Source of the DNA: Rosa chinensis
Lineage: Eukaryota; Streptophyta; Magnoliopsida; Rosales; Rosaceae
DNA length: 64,000 nt
NCBI RefSeq assembly: GCF_002994745.2
Contig: NC_037092.1
Span: 83,248,824-83,312,823, forward strand
Direction of reading: 5' to 3'
In this document: positions 22,927 through 34,740 of the stretch, in pieces
Layout of the letters: each line of letters begins with the position of its first letter
Numbering within the stretch: position 1 is the first letter of the stretch
Notes under the pieces: model-generated
Database searches by the model: none
Seen by the model: the letters and a program-made list of their open reading frames with translations, nothing else
Told to the model about the DNA's origin: nothing
Made by a program: the position numbers and the translations under genes

Positions 22927-24030
22927 TACCTCTCTCTACCGTCAATCACCGATTTTCTCAAAGCTAGTGTTTTTTCCTCTCTCACGCTCAATATTTCTTT
23001 CATTACATTAATACAAAAAGAATTGTGAAATAATCGGTCTTATTATCACACATCACCCATCTAATGGGGCATGTTAGAAACAATTATTAGCTAAACAAAT
23101 CACATATTCAACCGAAGATAGTACAAAGACAAATAATATGTACTAATTATGGAATCGATTGTAACAAAGAGTTGATTGTGATGCTTCTTTTCAAACAAAT
23201 AAGAAAAAAATTCGACAAAATAAACCTGAAAGAATTCATAGGAAAATGCTCAAGAAATTCCAAAATAAGATTTGGCACCATCATGATGAGGTGACTAGGC
23301 AAGCCCAACACCAAAAATCAAACCCTAAACCAATCGTTGAGCCGCATACAACCCCCCACCACGAAAACAAACTTTAGTTCATGCCTAAAGCAGCATCTAA
23401 CTGCTCTTAATAGAACGCTAGTCATCATCGCCTAAACTCTAACCTCACATATCAGCAAACCAATAAGAAGTCCCTTTGAACCATTACTATCCGGCACACC
23501 TAAGGATCTGCCACTTTGCAATAACTGAAAGATCACCTATCATCTCCAAGTCACCACCGCTACCAACAAATAGGAGTGCCACCTCCAAAATACAACAACA
23601 ACACCAACATTATGTCAATAAGACTCGAATCCATAACCTCCCACAAAATATACGTTAGGTATTAGTACTGGATATTATTCTTATAGATAATTTTGTTAGA
23701 AAAAAAAAATCTATAATTGTCTTCGTGGGTCATGAACTTCAACAACTTTTTATTTGCATTAAATGTTCCTTTTCTTCTTCATTTTGTAAAGTCTTTATCA
23801 TTAATTCCACGACAAAAATAGGCCCCAAAAGATTAGCCAAGATACCAAACATTTCCCCCACTTTTTGTTAAGTCTATCTTTAGAAATTCAGCGAGTCTAC
23901 AAGTGAAAAGGTTGAAAAATCGCACTTGCATACACAAAATTGATTCTACAGTAATCTTCTGTTACATTCTTTACACAAAAGTATCCCCAATTCTCCAAAC
24001 TCAAATAATAAAAAACACGTTTTTTATTTT
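22927..24030. other. Intergenic, nothing recognised
   Basis: AT-rich with no supported gene. The short frames at 22683-22967 and 23476-23658 show no motif; the first is antisense to the LINE ORF1 leader. Confidence 0.5.
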
Positions 24031-24238
24031 ATTTTATCGGGGTGAGGTACACACCCACCAAATCAGTATTGGGACTAAGGTCTACAAGAGTATCTCAGCA
24101 AAGCCAGACTAATCCCAGTCGCAGGTGCACGAACCTGAAAACCCCTCAAACCTACTGGCCACAAGCTAGTGGGAGTTGAGACTCAAATGCTGGACACAGA
24201 GGTTCCATGCTAAGCCGCTCGACCAACCTTAGCACATC
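24028..24238 (-). mobile_element. tRNA-derived SINE-like element
   Basis: On the minus strand it starts TGCTAAGGTTGGTCGAGCGG (box A-like), then AGCATTTGAGTCTCAACTCC (degenerate box B), and ends in an AAATAAAATAAAA tail. Its length of about 210 bp suits a plant SINE. A clear TSD was not found, so the boundaries are approximate. Confidence 0.55.
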
Positions 24239-24850
24239 ATATGGTTATAAATAGGATGTTGGATATAAAAGAAGTTGAATTCTCACCCTAATAATGCTTT
24301 ATTCTTGCACAACATTGTAAAATGCATGTAATCTTCATTTATACCATTATAAGGAGGAACACATTTGTCAATCACAAAGAAAAAATAAACATATTAGCTT
24401 TTAAGAAGCTGAAAAAAAAGTAATTCTCAACGCTGAAAATATTGAAGCACATGAAATGACTTGAGACCGTCCGTTTTTTGTTGACACCTAAGATATGATA
24501 ATCAATGCTTATTTTAATGTTGAATGAATAAACTATAAGTCTATAGTGTATGTCATTTTTTTGTACATAATTGAGATTACATATTTTTAAAAACAATAAG
24601 TGTAATAATGAAAGATGAAGTGTATTTGTAAATTGCACAATGTAACTATCTATTATTGAAAGATAAACGTCATATTCATTTTAAGGAGAGTCTCTAGAAC
24701 TATAAAATTAACAATTATTTATAACATACAAATCATCACGGTTGATTTAGAAATCTTTATAAAATTTTTATATAAAAAATTCTTGCTAGAGCCTCATCCT
24801 TTATTTGGATGATAGAAATAGAACAACGAAAAGTTGCCCAAAGAAAATAG
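24239..24850. other. Intergenic, AT-rich
   Basis: No gene supported. The only longer frame (24372-24638, minus) is hydrophobic, AT-driven and lacks motifs. Confidence 0.5.
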
Positions 24851-24866
24851 AAAAGAGTTGCCTTTT

Positions 24867-25066
24867 TTTTTTGGTTAGTTCTAAAAATGGTGGCTGAGTG
24901 AGCTACCACTCCGGGGCCGGGAGCAACTTGGGTATGGTCCCTCCCTAATTGATGTTTTTTACAAGCTAGAGTTCGAACCAGAGACTTCCTATTAACCGGA
25001 GAAGCTCTGCAGCATCCGTTCTACTTACAGTCTAACATGCTTTCACTAGACCAACCCCACTAAGTT
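24867..25066 (-). mobile_element. SINE with 16-bp TSD
   Basis: Flanked by AAAAGAGTTGCCTTTT at 24851-24866 and 25067-25082. On the minus strand box A is GGTCTAGTGAAAGCATG and box B is GGTTCGAACTCT, both well matched to the pol III internal promoter. The body is about 200 bp and ends in an A-run (seen as T on the plus strand). The length, tRNA-like head and long TSD identify a tRNA-derived SINE. Confidence 0.92.
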
Positions 25067-25082
25067 AAAAGAGTTGCCTTTT

Positions 25083-26141
25083 GATCAGGGGCACAAAGTT
25101 GTCTGTGTCAAAACCAGCACCCACAACCACAATGGTAGTGGTCCTAACAAGGGCATGATAGTCAAGCTCTTACCCTTGTGAGTTGTGGTCACCCTCCCCA
25201 CCAAAAACCTAGCTTTACTCCTGAAAATGGGATTGCATTATGTTCTTTTAGTCCTCTGTTGGCTAACGTGTACACAATCCAGCCATTTCTGTTGCTTTAA
25301 AATCATGGTTCTGCTGCAATCAAGAATATGTGCAGCCATTTCTCTCCTTGAACGTATGGTTCTTCTGTAATAGTCCCATTCTTCAAGGGCATTATGGCAA
25401 CATAAAACTACATACACTGCCAAATCTGAGGGACTAGATTTCTGGTCTCTGTGACTTGTGATTGGCTGAATCAATAGAAAAGAAGGAAATGGTTTTTATT
25501 GTTTCCTTCACTTTATTATTATCTCTGTTCACTCACTGGCATCAACGAGAATACCACCACTCCATGTCCAGCAGAAGTAGCAGAACCTGTAGAAGAGAGA
25601 AGAAGCAAATCTCTAGAGAGAGAAAGAGAGAGATTTGCTAGAAAGTTGAAGTTCAAACTAAGAGAGAAGAAACAAATAAAAAAAAAAGAGAGGTTTGTTT
25701 TCTATATGGTTCTGTTCTGGCTTTGTCTTTATCAGTTTTTTGTTTTCTGAATTTCAGTGGTTTTGGTTTGATTTCTTATGTTATCTCTTGACTTGGGTGA
25801 TTGATACTCAACAATAGAAAAATGGGTAGTTAGTAGATTGAGTGAATAGTTCTTTGAGTGTGTTCATCTTAGTTTCCTCTGTTTCAGAAGCTACTTTTGT
25901 CTCAGAATTCTTGGGTTGATTGTTTTTTCACTTAAGGGTATATCTTTTTTTTTTTCTGGGAATTTTGTGCAGGGATAAAGAGACAGTGTCGTCAGGATTT
26001 GTTCACCTCCTTTTGTGGAGGTTTGGATTTGATCTGGCTAGAAATAGTGAAAAGAAGTATCAAGGAATATAGCTAAAGGAAGTTTGGAACTCTTTTCGAA
26101 AATTTCTGGTCTTTGTATGAGAATTTGGGAAGAAGGAAGCA
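25083..26141 (+). promoter_or_regulatory. Upstream region and 5' UTR of the bHLH gene, with a likely leader intron
   Basis: A purine-rich leader (AGAGAGAAAGAGAGAG near 25616-25635) precedes a stretch that looks intronic: a GTTTGTTTTC-type donor near 25692 and a polypyrimidine tract ending TTTTGTGCAG at about 25973. Coding starts 168 bases later. No TATA box was assigned. The intron is an inference from splice-site shape only. Confidence 0.5.
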
Positions 26142-28159
26142 ATGGAGTCAGATCTTCAGCAGCCACATCATAAAACCCAGCAGCATATGAACTCCAGCTT
26201 GTTGCGGTATCGATCAGCACCGAGTTCTTATTTCGCAAATGTTTTGGACACAGAATTCAATGAGCCCTTCTTCAACCGAGCCACAAGCCCCGAAACTGAA
26301 CGAATTTTAGCTCGATTTATGAGTAGTCAAGGTGGTGATGGTGGAGGAACAGAAGAAATTGTACCACATCAGAAAGTAGTAACAGATCAGCAACCACAAT
26401 TTTTGGTGCCTAAGGTGGATAATGAAGCAGCAATGATTCAACAACAACAACAACAGCAGCAGCAGCAGCAGCAGGAGCAACAGCAACAACAGCAGCAGCA
26501 GCAGCAGCAGAGTCATATAAACAACTATACATCTCAGGGCTTTTACCAAATTCCATCTTCGAAACCGCCTTTGCCGAATCAGAATATGGCTTCATCTAAT
26601 GAAGGAGCATCTGCTGCTGCTTATCCAATGGGGTCAAATCAGTTGCCTCCAATGAAAACTGGTGGTGTAACTCACTCGAATCTTATTAGGCATAGTAGCT
26701 CTCCTGCTGGACTTTTCGCCAATATCAATATTGATGGTATGTTCATTTTGGTCTCCTGTTTCAGATTGCCTTGTTCTCAGTTTGGTACTTTTAAGTATGA
26801 GTGAAGCAGATTTCATTTGTTTTTCTATGGAAAACTTATGTGTTATATGATAAATCAATTGGATCTAGAGTGACTTAGATCATAAGGGGTCTTTCTGATG
26901 TTTGCACTTCATTTTCAATAGCTGGTACTAAAAAAAAAAAAAAAAAAAAATCTATTTATGCACATTTATATAAAGGAACCATAATCATATTTAGATTGAA
27001 TAAAAGAGTTCCTATCCATTTTTGAATGATCCTTAACGATTCTTAGCAATTGGCAGTGGCAGGGTATGCTGCATTGAGAGGCATGGGAAATTTCGGAGTG
27101 AGTAATAGCACCAATGAAGAAGCATCATTTTCTCCAGCAAGCAGGTTGAAGAACTTCTCATCAGGGCCACCACCATCTACGTCCGGCATAATGAGTCCAA
27201 TTTCCCAAATTGGGGAGAAAAGAATGCGATCGAATAATCAAGAACCCACCGGATCCGGAGGTCGGTTTAGTGAAGGTCATAGTAACAATTATGTCTCAGG
27301 TTTCCCCATTGGTTCATGGGAAGACTCTTCTCTTTTGGGGGATGATATCATTGGTTCAACTGGCTTTAGGGATGATGATGATGATGTGAAAACAATTACT
27401 GGTCTAAGTGCTTCAGAAACTCAGGTAGCGTATTTCTGTTCTGAGTGTGCTTGGTTGTGTTTACCTATAATTTTGTTTCTCACATCATTTGTTGTCATTC
27501 AGAATATGGAAGCAAGAAGTCGCCCTCTGGCTCATCACTTAAGCTTGCCAAAAACATCAGCAGAAATGGCTGCCATTGAAAATTTCTTGCAGTTTCAAGA
27601 TTCTGTGCCTTGTAAGATTCGAGCAAAGCGGGGTTGTGCCACACATCCTCGAAGCATTGCTGAGAGGGTAATGCTTATTTTGCTTTTGTAGCATTAATTT
27701 CATCTTTTGCCTCAAGTATCCTTAGTGTAGAGCTTGGAAAGGCACATTTATGATAGTAAAAATGCTCAATATGTTCATTTGCTGAAACAGGTGAGAAGAA
27801 CCCGAATCAGTGAAAGAATGAGGAAACTACAAGAGCTTGTACCTAACATGGACAAGGCAAAATTTTTCACTTAATTGTCTACGTACGAGTGATATGACTC
27901 TGAGCTTGCTACAATGAACTCAAACATCTCTCATGTCTTTCTTTGCAGCAAACCAACACTGCAGACATGTTAGATTTGGCTGTTGACTACATCAAAGACC
28001 TTCAAACTGAAGTCCAGGTACATTGAGACGAGTAAAACCCTACCCAAAATTTGTACCTCCATCTTTAACTCTCATTGGTCTTTCCTTTTTTCTGATAAAT
28101 GTTTCCAGACGCTGTCAGAAGCTCGTGCTAAGTGTACGTGTTCAATCAAGCAGCAGTAA
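26142..28159 (+). CDS. bHLH transcription factor, bHLH122/FBH3/AKS1-like
   Basis: Six exons: 26142-26736, 27063-27424, 27503-27667, 27791-27856, 27949-28017, 28109-28159; 435 aa. The N-terminus has LLRYRSAPSSYF and TSPETERILARFM, then a 24-residue glutamine-rich tract (26439-26510) and RHSSSPAGLFANI. The bHLH region spans exons 3-5: GCATHPRSIAERVRRTRISE, RMRKLQELVPNMDK, QTNTADMLDLAVDYIKDLQ. The C-terminus is KCTCSIKQQ. This layout matches Arabidopsis FBH/AKS proteins, E-box-binding nuclear activators of CONSTANS (flowering time) and of guard-cell K+ channel genes; that role is inferred from family. The basic region keeps the Glu and Arg of an E-box binder. Intron 4 uses a GC donor (AAG|GCAAAA), because reading on gives a stop after five codons. 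ATG 26142 matches family N-termini. Confidence 0.93.
26439..26510 (+). repeat. CAA/CAG trinucleotide repeat encoding poly-Q
   Basis: 24 codons of CAA and CAG with one GAG, in frame in exon 1 of the bHLH gene. The mixture of CAA and CAG makes it less slippage-prone than a pure CAG run, but length variation between alleles is likely. Confidence 0.95.
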
Positions 28160-29638
28160 TAACACAAGAAGACTAGGAGGGACTCTGCCTATTTTTATGT
28201 ACAGGACCATTAGGACTTGGAAAAGAAGATAGAAAGCAATGCTGACCTCTTCTGTACTAAAAAGAGCGATAGTAGGTTTTTATTTCTTATGTGGGTGGAG
28301 GAGAAAAGAAGGGAGATGATAAAAGTTGCTGTAAGATCCAAACCCATTAATGACATTACAGGAAGCAATTGCAAGCTGTACAGTATTTTTCCTGCTAGAT
28401 GTGACATTTCATGTTTTTAGTTGTGTGGAGCTCAAACAATGTGTTCTCTCCCTGCAAAGAGAGAGAGCTTCAGCTCCACAGCCTCCGCCCCCACATTGAA
28501 GTAAATGGGGATATGCCATCAGTAGGCAGCTCCATTAAATCACTTGCGAAGCATGTAAAAGCATGCATGGTTCTTTTTATTTTTGTAGGCATATAATCGG
28601 GTAGGAACGAGTGGAGCAGATTAGTACTTACCGTCTTGAAAGCAAAGCTTTTTGTTTTGCTCATATTTAGTACCAAAATCTCTCTGGTTTCCCTGTTTGG
28701 ATTTGACACTGAATGTCCCAAGTCTGATTTCCTTTCAAAAGACTTTTGACTTTTGTTTACTGCCACAAGAATTGAACGGTTCAGGTAGATCTAGCTAGGT
28801 TCTATATGCAATAATATAACACCCCCATTTCAAGTTTCTTAATAGTAGATGGTTTTTGTGTGGGGTTGGTATTCTGATGCAAGTAGTGTATTTACCTTTA
28901 TATATAGTAAATTCTCCCTTATTGCAGTTTCCAGAAAAAGCTCTCCCATTCCCCTCTTGGGACTTTGCAATACAAAATGCGCTGAAATGTTTGTCAAAAA
29001 AAGAAAGAGGAACATGCATTATTTGTTTGCTTTTGCTTATCTCTGTAGTTTTCGACTTTGCTTTCATAAGCATGAAGTGGGAAACTTTTAAAGTTCGAAG
29101 CAAAGAGATAAGAAATCACTTCTTTGAATGAGGTGCCTTGGTGATGAAGGGATTGCTGTTGTTGAAGGCTAGCTGGATTAATGGACGAGTCACTATATAT
29201 CCCTATTTGGCTCCAAAATCCAAGTGATTGCCATGTCATAACTGATGTCATGTCCATGTCCATATCCATATCCATGTCCTCCCAAAATGCCTTTCCTTAC
29301 CCATGAAACAAGGATTGCTTTTTCTAGTTGTTTTATTCTTCCTTGTGGAAGAGCAGAATGCCTTTGTTGTTCTTGTTCTTGTTGGCATTTGGTGATCTTG
29401 GGGACAATGAGAGGAAGAGAGAACAAGACAGCTGTACTGTCCTGTGGGAATCATGAAGTTACCTGACTTTTGAGGTGGGGGACTTTTTTCCTTTTCTTCT
29501 AGCAACATGATGAAGCTGCTGCCTGCCTAACCGTAAGTGGTTACGACAGAAAAACAGCACTCTAATTTTTGTTTGATGAAGACCAAACAATGTTCTTAGG
29601 GTAGATCGTAGAATATCTGTTAGACTGTGCTCTAGCAG
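28160..29638. other. 3' flank of the bHLH gene and intergenic DNA
   Basis: No second gene supported. The 3' UTR probably extends a few hundred bases. A short foldback with TGTGGAGCT/AGCTCCACA arms lies at about 28429-28482. Hexamer-like CATGTCCATATCCA repeats lie at 29248-29278. Confidence 0.5.
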
Positions 29639-29641
29639 TTA

Positions 29642-29964
29642 GGCCCCGTTTGAGATTTCTTTGCTTTAAAAAAAAAATCAGCTTTTGTTCAAAATTTTAG
29701 ATTTTCTTGTGTTTGATAAATAAATAAAAAGCAGCTTTAATTGAAAGTTGGTCACTGACAGCAGAAATTAGAAGCTGCCTAGAAGTTGCTTTTAGAAGCT
29801 GTTGTGGATCAAAACACACTCTGCAGTTGTTTTATGTACTGACAACACTTTTAAAAATATTGTTTTACCAAATATGAAATTATTTTAATTCACAGCTGAT
29901 TATTCTCACAACATAACAGCAGCAGTTTTTTTAAAAAAAAATCATAGCAATCCCAAACTAGCCC
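29642..29964. mobile_element. PIF/Harbinger-type MITE, TTA TSD
   Basis: 323 bp flanked by TTA (29639-29641 and 29965-29967). The left end is GGCCCCGTTTGAGATTTCTT and the right end, reverse-complemented, is GGGCTAGTTTGGGATTGCTA, an imperfect TIR. GC-poor interior with no ORF. A 3-bp TTA duplication and GGSCC-type ends fit a Tourist/Harbinger MITE. Confidence 0.82.
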
Positions 29965-30197
29965 TTAGTCACATTTGAAAATAAAATAAGGACAGAGTAT
30001 TCAGAAACCAGAACATATAATATTAGTTGTATATTTGTCCTACAGTTTTTCCACAAGGGAACAATAAGTAAATTATTGATCTCTTAGTCACAAGATGAAT
30101 GTCTCCTTGCCACTTTACATCACATGATCACAACCATATAAAAGAAAACATACCCGATGTATTTTTCTTTTAAAGGAAAGAAGAAACTTTTATTAAT

Positions 30198-30624
30198 GGG
30201 TTATTATCACAAATGGTACCTGAACTTATCCTCTATTTTATCGATGGTACCTGAACTTCCATTTTGATCACAACCAGTACCTGAACTTTTCGATTTCATT
30301 TTAAATGGTACCTAAGGCCACCTTCGATCACTATTCCTGCCAAAAAAGCCAAATCTAAAAAAACAAAAAACAAAAAACAAGTTCAAGGCAAGTCTATTAC
30401 AAAAAAATCATCATTATATATGATCACAACCCTCGAAATCATCAAAAATCATCACTATGATCGCCTCCCATGCCGTTTTTAGTCGGAATAGTGATCGGAG
30501 GTGTCTCTAGGTACCATTTAAAATGAAATCGAAAAGTTTGGGTACTGGTTGTGATCAAAATTGAAGTTCAGGTACTATCGATAAGATTGAGGTATAGTTC
30601 AGGTACCATTTGTGATAATAACCC
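30198..30624. mobile_element. Mutator-type MITE, 9-bp TSD
   Basis: 427 bp flanked by TTTATTAAT at 30189-30197 and 30625-30633. The TIRs are nearly perfect for about 28 bases (GGGTTATTATCACAAATGGT at the left; the right end ends ACCATTTGTGATAATAACCC). Similarity continues inwards over about 140 bp (TACCTGAACTT, GATCACAACCAGTACC, TTTTCGATTTCATTTTAAAT). No transposase is present. Confidence 0.92.
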
Positions 30625-30639
30625 TTTATTAATCAATCA

Positions 30640-30867
30640 TATGAGTGCAATAGTATCGTAGGACATTCATAACAAATTCCAGAGCTCTAGTAAACCATGT
30701 CTCATGAATATCAAAATCAAAACCATAACTAGCTAATCTATGAGCAGCATGGTTAGAACTTTTACAGGTTTGTTATATTCCTAGAGAATGCAACTCATTT
30801 AGCAAGCCTTTGATGTACTCAACTAAAGTACCAAGTAGAGAAAGATCTTTGTGAAATTATGGTATAT
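30640..30867 (-). pseudogene. Outer LINE, C-terminal RNase H piece
   Basis: On the minus strand it reads HKDLSLLGTLVEYIKGLLNE, then SSNHAAHRLASYGFDIHETW, the end of the plant LINE RNase H (RVT_3) domain. Its N-terminal half is found at 37195-37380, 6.4 kb away. The Copia element 30868-37255 separates the two. Confidence 0.85.
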
Positions 30868-31247
30868 TGTTGCGTTTATTCTTCTCCAAATTGGAGGATA
30901 TATAGAGAAGTACAAACTACCTGCAACTAGGTATGAAAAGTAAATACAATAGTACAGCTATGTATGAAAAGTAAATACAATAGGCCATACAATACGACTG
31001 TATTAACTACACAAGAGATTAGATTAGATTAGATTTGCAGTTGTTGGAATAGTAGTTTAGATTTGCTGCTACTCCTTACTATATGTATTTCATACAATAC
31101 GACTGTATTAACTATACAAGAGACTAGATTAATTTGTGTAGTTTAGATTTGCAGTTGTTGGAATAGTAGTTTAGATTTGCTGCTACTCCTTACTGTATGT
31201 ATCTCATCCTAACATAACCCACCCCCCCCCCCCCCCCCTAAGTTGGA

Positions 31248-31285
<38 letters not shown>

Positions 31286-31612
31286 TAAATAAGGGATGAG
31301 GCGATATTAGCTCCTCGGAAGTAGACGATTTAGGGAGCAAATCCCACCCTCAAACCCTAAGGTGAAGGGTCTACCACACTCTGAGAGCCCACCGCCCGTC
31401 CCCTTATTATTATTTTTAATTAAAAATACAAAAAAGAGAAGGAATGACAAAAGCCAAACCCCAAAAGTATAGACTAGAGAAAGAAACAAAAGATGGAAAA
31501 GAAATAAATTTTCCATCTTTGGAACAGAGAAAAAGAAAGAAATAAACTCCAAGAAGCCCAAATTAACATCAAGAAGAAACACAAGAATAAGGGAACCCCT
31601 GGTCATCCATTC

Positions 31613-32551
31613 TCAAGTATGGAGAGTCTCGGGTGGAGGTGAGGCATGCCAAATCAGAGATGAAGAAGCCAAATTTGTTAACCTATCTGCCACAGAATTG
31701 CCTTCGCGAAGAACATGAGAGCAGTGAAATGTCATTGACCGAATGCAAGATAAACAATTCAACCAAGTAATGAGCAGTGGCCAAGGAGGTGCAAATGAGG
31801 TAGAGGAAATACATGCTAAAACGCTGGTCGAATCACTCTCCAACCAAATACAATGCCAATCCATTCGAAAAACAATCTCAATACCAATTATAACTCCCAT
31901 TAACTCTGCAAAGAAAGCTGAGTGTTGACCTAAACCTTGACAATAACCTCCAAAATATTGACCATTCGCAACTCGAAAAACACCACCACAAGCTGCAGGA
32001 CCAGGAGTACCTTTAGCTAACCCATCAGTGTTAAGCTTAATCCAAGGAAAAATAGGGGCATGCCAAAGAACCAACCGAGGAGCAACTGATTTGCGAGCAA
32101 CTGGTTGGATTCCCAGGCTCATTAGAAACTGAGAGTCCAACACACCGTGGGAATAACCAGGCAAATGAGGAGCAGCAAACCGCAACCAAGATTTAATAGA
32201 GCGAAAAACATGCATAAGAGAAGGCCTCTTATTATTAAAACAAAGCTTATTACGTGTTTTCCAAGTAGCCATGAAAGCAAACAGACAACCTTCAAGCCAT
32301 AAATTTTTTAGCTGAGGAGAAAACGGTTTACCAACAATTGTACTCCATAAATCACCAATTGAGCCATGAGTTGGTAACGAAGTACCAAAATAGCATGACA
32401 ACCATTGCCAAACATACTGAGCGAAGGAACAAGAAACAAATAAATGAGTTGAGTTCTCCATAGTGCAAAAAGAACAAAGCTGACATACCGAAACCAATGG
32501 GATGTCTCGTCGTTGAAGTTGGTCATTTGTGGGTAACTCTGGAGGGGGCAC
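31613..32551 (-). pseudogene. LINE zinc-binding RT domain and RNase H
   Basis: 312 codons. The N-terminal part has the zf-RVT cysteines (CQLCSFCTMENSTHLFVSCS, FAQYVWQWL). The RNase H follows from about residue 175: WIKLNTDGLAKGTPGPAACG, GVFRVANGQYF, FAELMGVIIGIEI, WLESDSTSVLACI and HVLREGNSVADRLTNLASS. The D-E-D-D residues of RNase H appear present. The domain removes RNA from the cDNA hybrid in plant LINEs. The segment upstream (32551-32778) is in another frame. Confidence 0.88.
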
Positions 32552-33212
32552 TAAACAAGTATAGAGAACCGTGGTGGAATAAAATGCCTACAAACTTGAG
32601 CTTGAGGACCATTAGAAGCAAAGTGTGGACGTAGAAGATTACATCCCTCAGAAAAGGAGAAAAACCCATTAACCGAATCCTCCCAAATCAAAAGATCATC
32701 TTCAAGGACAATAGGGAGGGGCAAACTATGAATCTCATCTACCAGAGCTGGAAATAAAGTAGAGAAACGGTGTGGCAAACTTCATTGCTGACCAGAAATA
32801 AAAGAAGCTACAGTAGTTGTTAAAGGCTTGGGGAAACGATTGACCTGCAGCTTATCAAGAAGAGAAGTATCAAGCCACCGATCAGACCAAAAAAGAACAG
32901 ACGTACCATCTCCTATGAGCCATCTGGAGTGTTGGAAAATTATTGGAAGAGTAGCTTTCAACGCCTGCCATAATGACTAACCAAAATAGCGATAATTCAT
33001 ATGATAGGAGATCGAGAACCTTGTACAAGCAAAAGAACTCCATAGAGATTTCAAAGTGAGAGTACTCCATCCCATGGTCAAGAGAGCAGACCTATTAAGA
33101 GTCCGAAGATCCCGCAAACCAAGCCCAGACTCAGTTTTTTTTTTTTTGAAAAGGGTTTGGAACCCAGCCTAGCTTGGCGCCAAGAGACGGTAACCATTTT
33201 CCTAACGGCAAT

Positions 33213-33914
33213 TGTAGACACAAGAAAATTAGAAAATTCCATAAATTACACGTGAACTCTATGTCGTCGAACTAGAGTAGTCCACAAAAGTGATGTACGT
33301 CAAACAATGTAAACCTTTGGCATAAGTCCAACAAAGTGAGCATTGATCATCGTTAATTGGTTCTAATTTAAATATTAAATTAGACCAATTAAATGTGATT
33401 ATAGAGCAATTCAAATTGAATTGTCATTAAGTGAATAAATTGGCTTTACTGCATAAATTAGTAAAGATTGAATTACGTGGAAACATTTGTCAATCCACTT
33501 AAAGCCAAATTAAGGCTCGAATGAATGCTCAGGAGTTACAAAATATGGTGAGTTGTTCACAAACTCTAGAAATACCCCAGTTCAAGACAAAAGAAGGGAC
33601 TTTTGAACATTCCAGACAAAACGACAAAGGAAAGCTCAGAAGGCACCAAAATCCATGAAGAATCATCAAGCTATCAGAAGAGCCGATTCATTCACCACCA
33701 AAATCAAGGAACACCAATCCACGTGGCAGCCCACGTGAACACCAACCGATTCAAGATCAAGTGGTCGACACCCTTGAATCAAGAACAAGTCCAAAGAAAG
33801 AATCAGAGGATCTTCTTACAAAGATTGTAACCTCCATTTTCAATATTAATAAAAAATTATTATTATTTTGTACATGCGTCTGTTTGTCATTGGTTTACAT
33901 ATTTCATGTTTACA
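33213..33914. mobile_element. Solo LTR, 5-bp TSD GCAAT
   Basis: 702 bp with TG...CA ends (TGTAGACACAAG to TCATGTTTACA) flanked by GCAAT at 33208-33212 and 33915-33919. It has no internal coding region. Removing it with one TSD copy restores an unbroken LINE frame across the junction (FIWSGNIA joined to VRKMVTVSWRQ). This marks an LTR retrotransposon that recombined between its LTRs. The family is not identified. Confidence 0.92.
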
Positions 33915-34740
33915 GCAATATTTCCAGACCAAATAAAATTTCGTGCACAAGCCGATAGATGTTTCAACAAAGATGGTGGCCACAAGTACACTGAAAAGCT
34001 ATGAAGAAATAAACTTTGAAAAATATCATGAACCAATTGAACTAGGCCTGCCATAGATAATAATTTTCCATACCACCCAGCAAGATGCGCTTTTGCTTTG
34101 TCAGCAATTGACTGAAGATGAACACGTCGTGGCTTACCCTTGAAGATAGGAATAGCTAAATAAGTGAAAGGAGCAACCTCTGACTTGAACCCCAAAATTC
34201 TTTGAACATGCTTACGTAGAAAATGTTAACCAATTGTCCAGAAGCAGCACCATAAGAGTCCAAAAATAACTGCAAATGATTAAGGGATGAAACATCACCT
34301 CTACAAAAAATGAACAAATCATCAGCATAGAGCACATAAGTAAGCTTGCAGCCTCTTGGCAAAGATATAGACTTTACTCTTCCAGAAGAAAAAAGAGAAG
34401 AAAGTCCCCAACTAAGAGCTTCCTCAGCGAGACAAAATAGAAGTGGGGAAAGAGGATCACCTTGTCTAACCCCGCGAGCACAAGAGAAGAAACCATGGGA
34501 AGACCCGTTTACTAAAATTGATAATCTTGCTGATTGGAGAATTGTATGAACCATATCCTTGAACCATGAAGAGAAACCAAACTGCTCTAGAACTTGGAGA
34601 AGGAATTGCCAATTCAAAGTGTCAAAAGCCTTAGCAATGTCAACCTTGATGCCCACATTACCACCATAATTTTTGTGATCCAATAAATTAAAACCCTCTA
34701 ACACCAACCCAATGCAATCTGCAATTCTGTGACCCTTCAA
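33887..34740 (-). pseudogene. LINE reverse transcriptase (two frames)
   Basis: 34156-34740 carries the RT core: VGIKVDIAKAFDTLNWQFLL, CARGVRQGDPLSPLLFCLAE and the catalytic YVLYADDLFIF. A frameshift near 34180 moves to 33887-34195 (FTYLAIPIFKGKPRRVHLQS, IADKAKAHLAGWYGKLLSMA, LSACARNFIWSGNIA). The frame continues beyond the solo LTR at 33207 down to about 33080. Confidence 0.9.

Noticed and set aside
26307..26595. Antisense frames with poly-Leu or poly-Ala/Val opposite the bHLH exon
   Set aside because: Shadows of the CAA/CAG repeat in the real exon.
28429..28482. Short hairpin (TGTGGAGCT / AGCTCCACA) as a candidate miRNA precursor
   Set aside because: The stem is broken after nine bases and no known miRNA sequence was recognised.
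28994..29508. Minus-strand frames with Met-Asp repeats (MDMDMD)
   Set aside because: Arise from CATGTCCATATCCA short repeats; no splice or domain support.
31307..31606. Minus-strand frame next to the second LINE's 3' end
   Set aside because: Non-coding 3' region of the LINE; Phe/Leu-rich and without motif.
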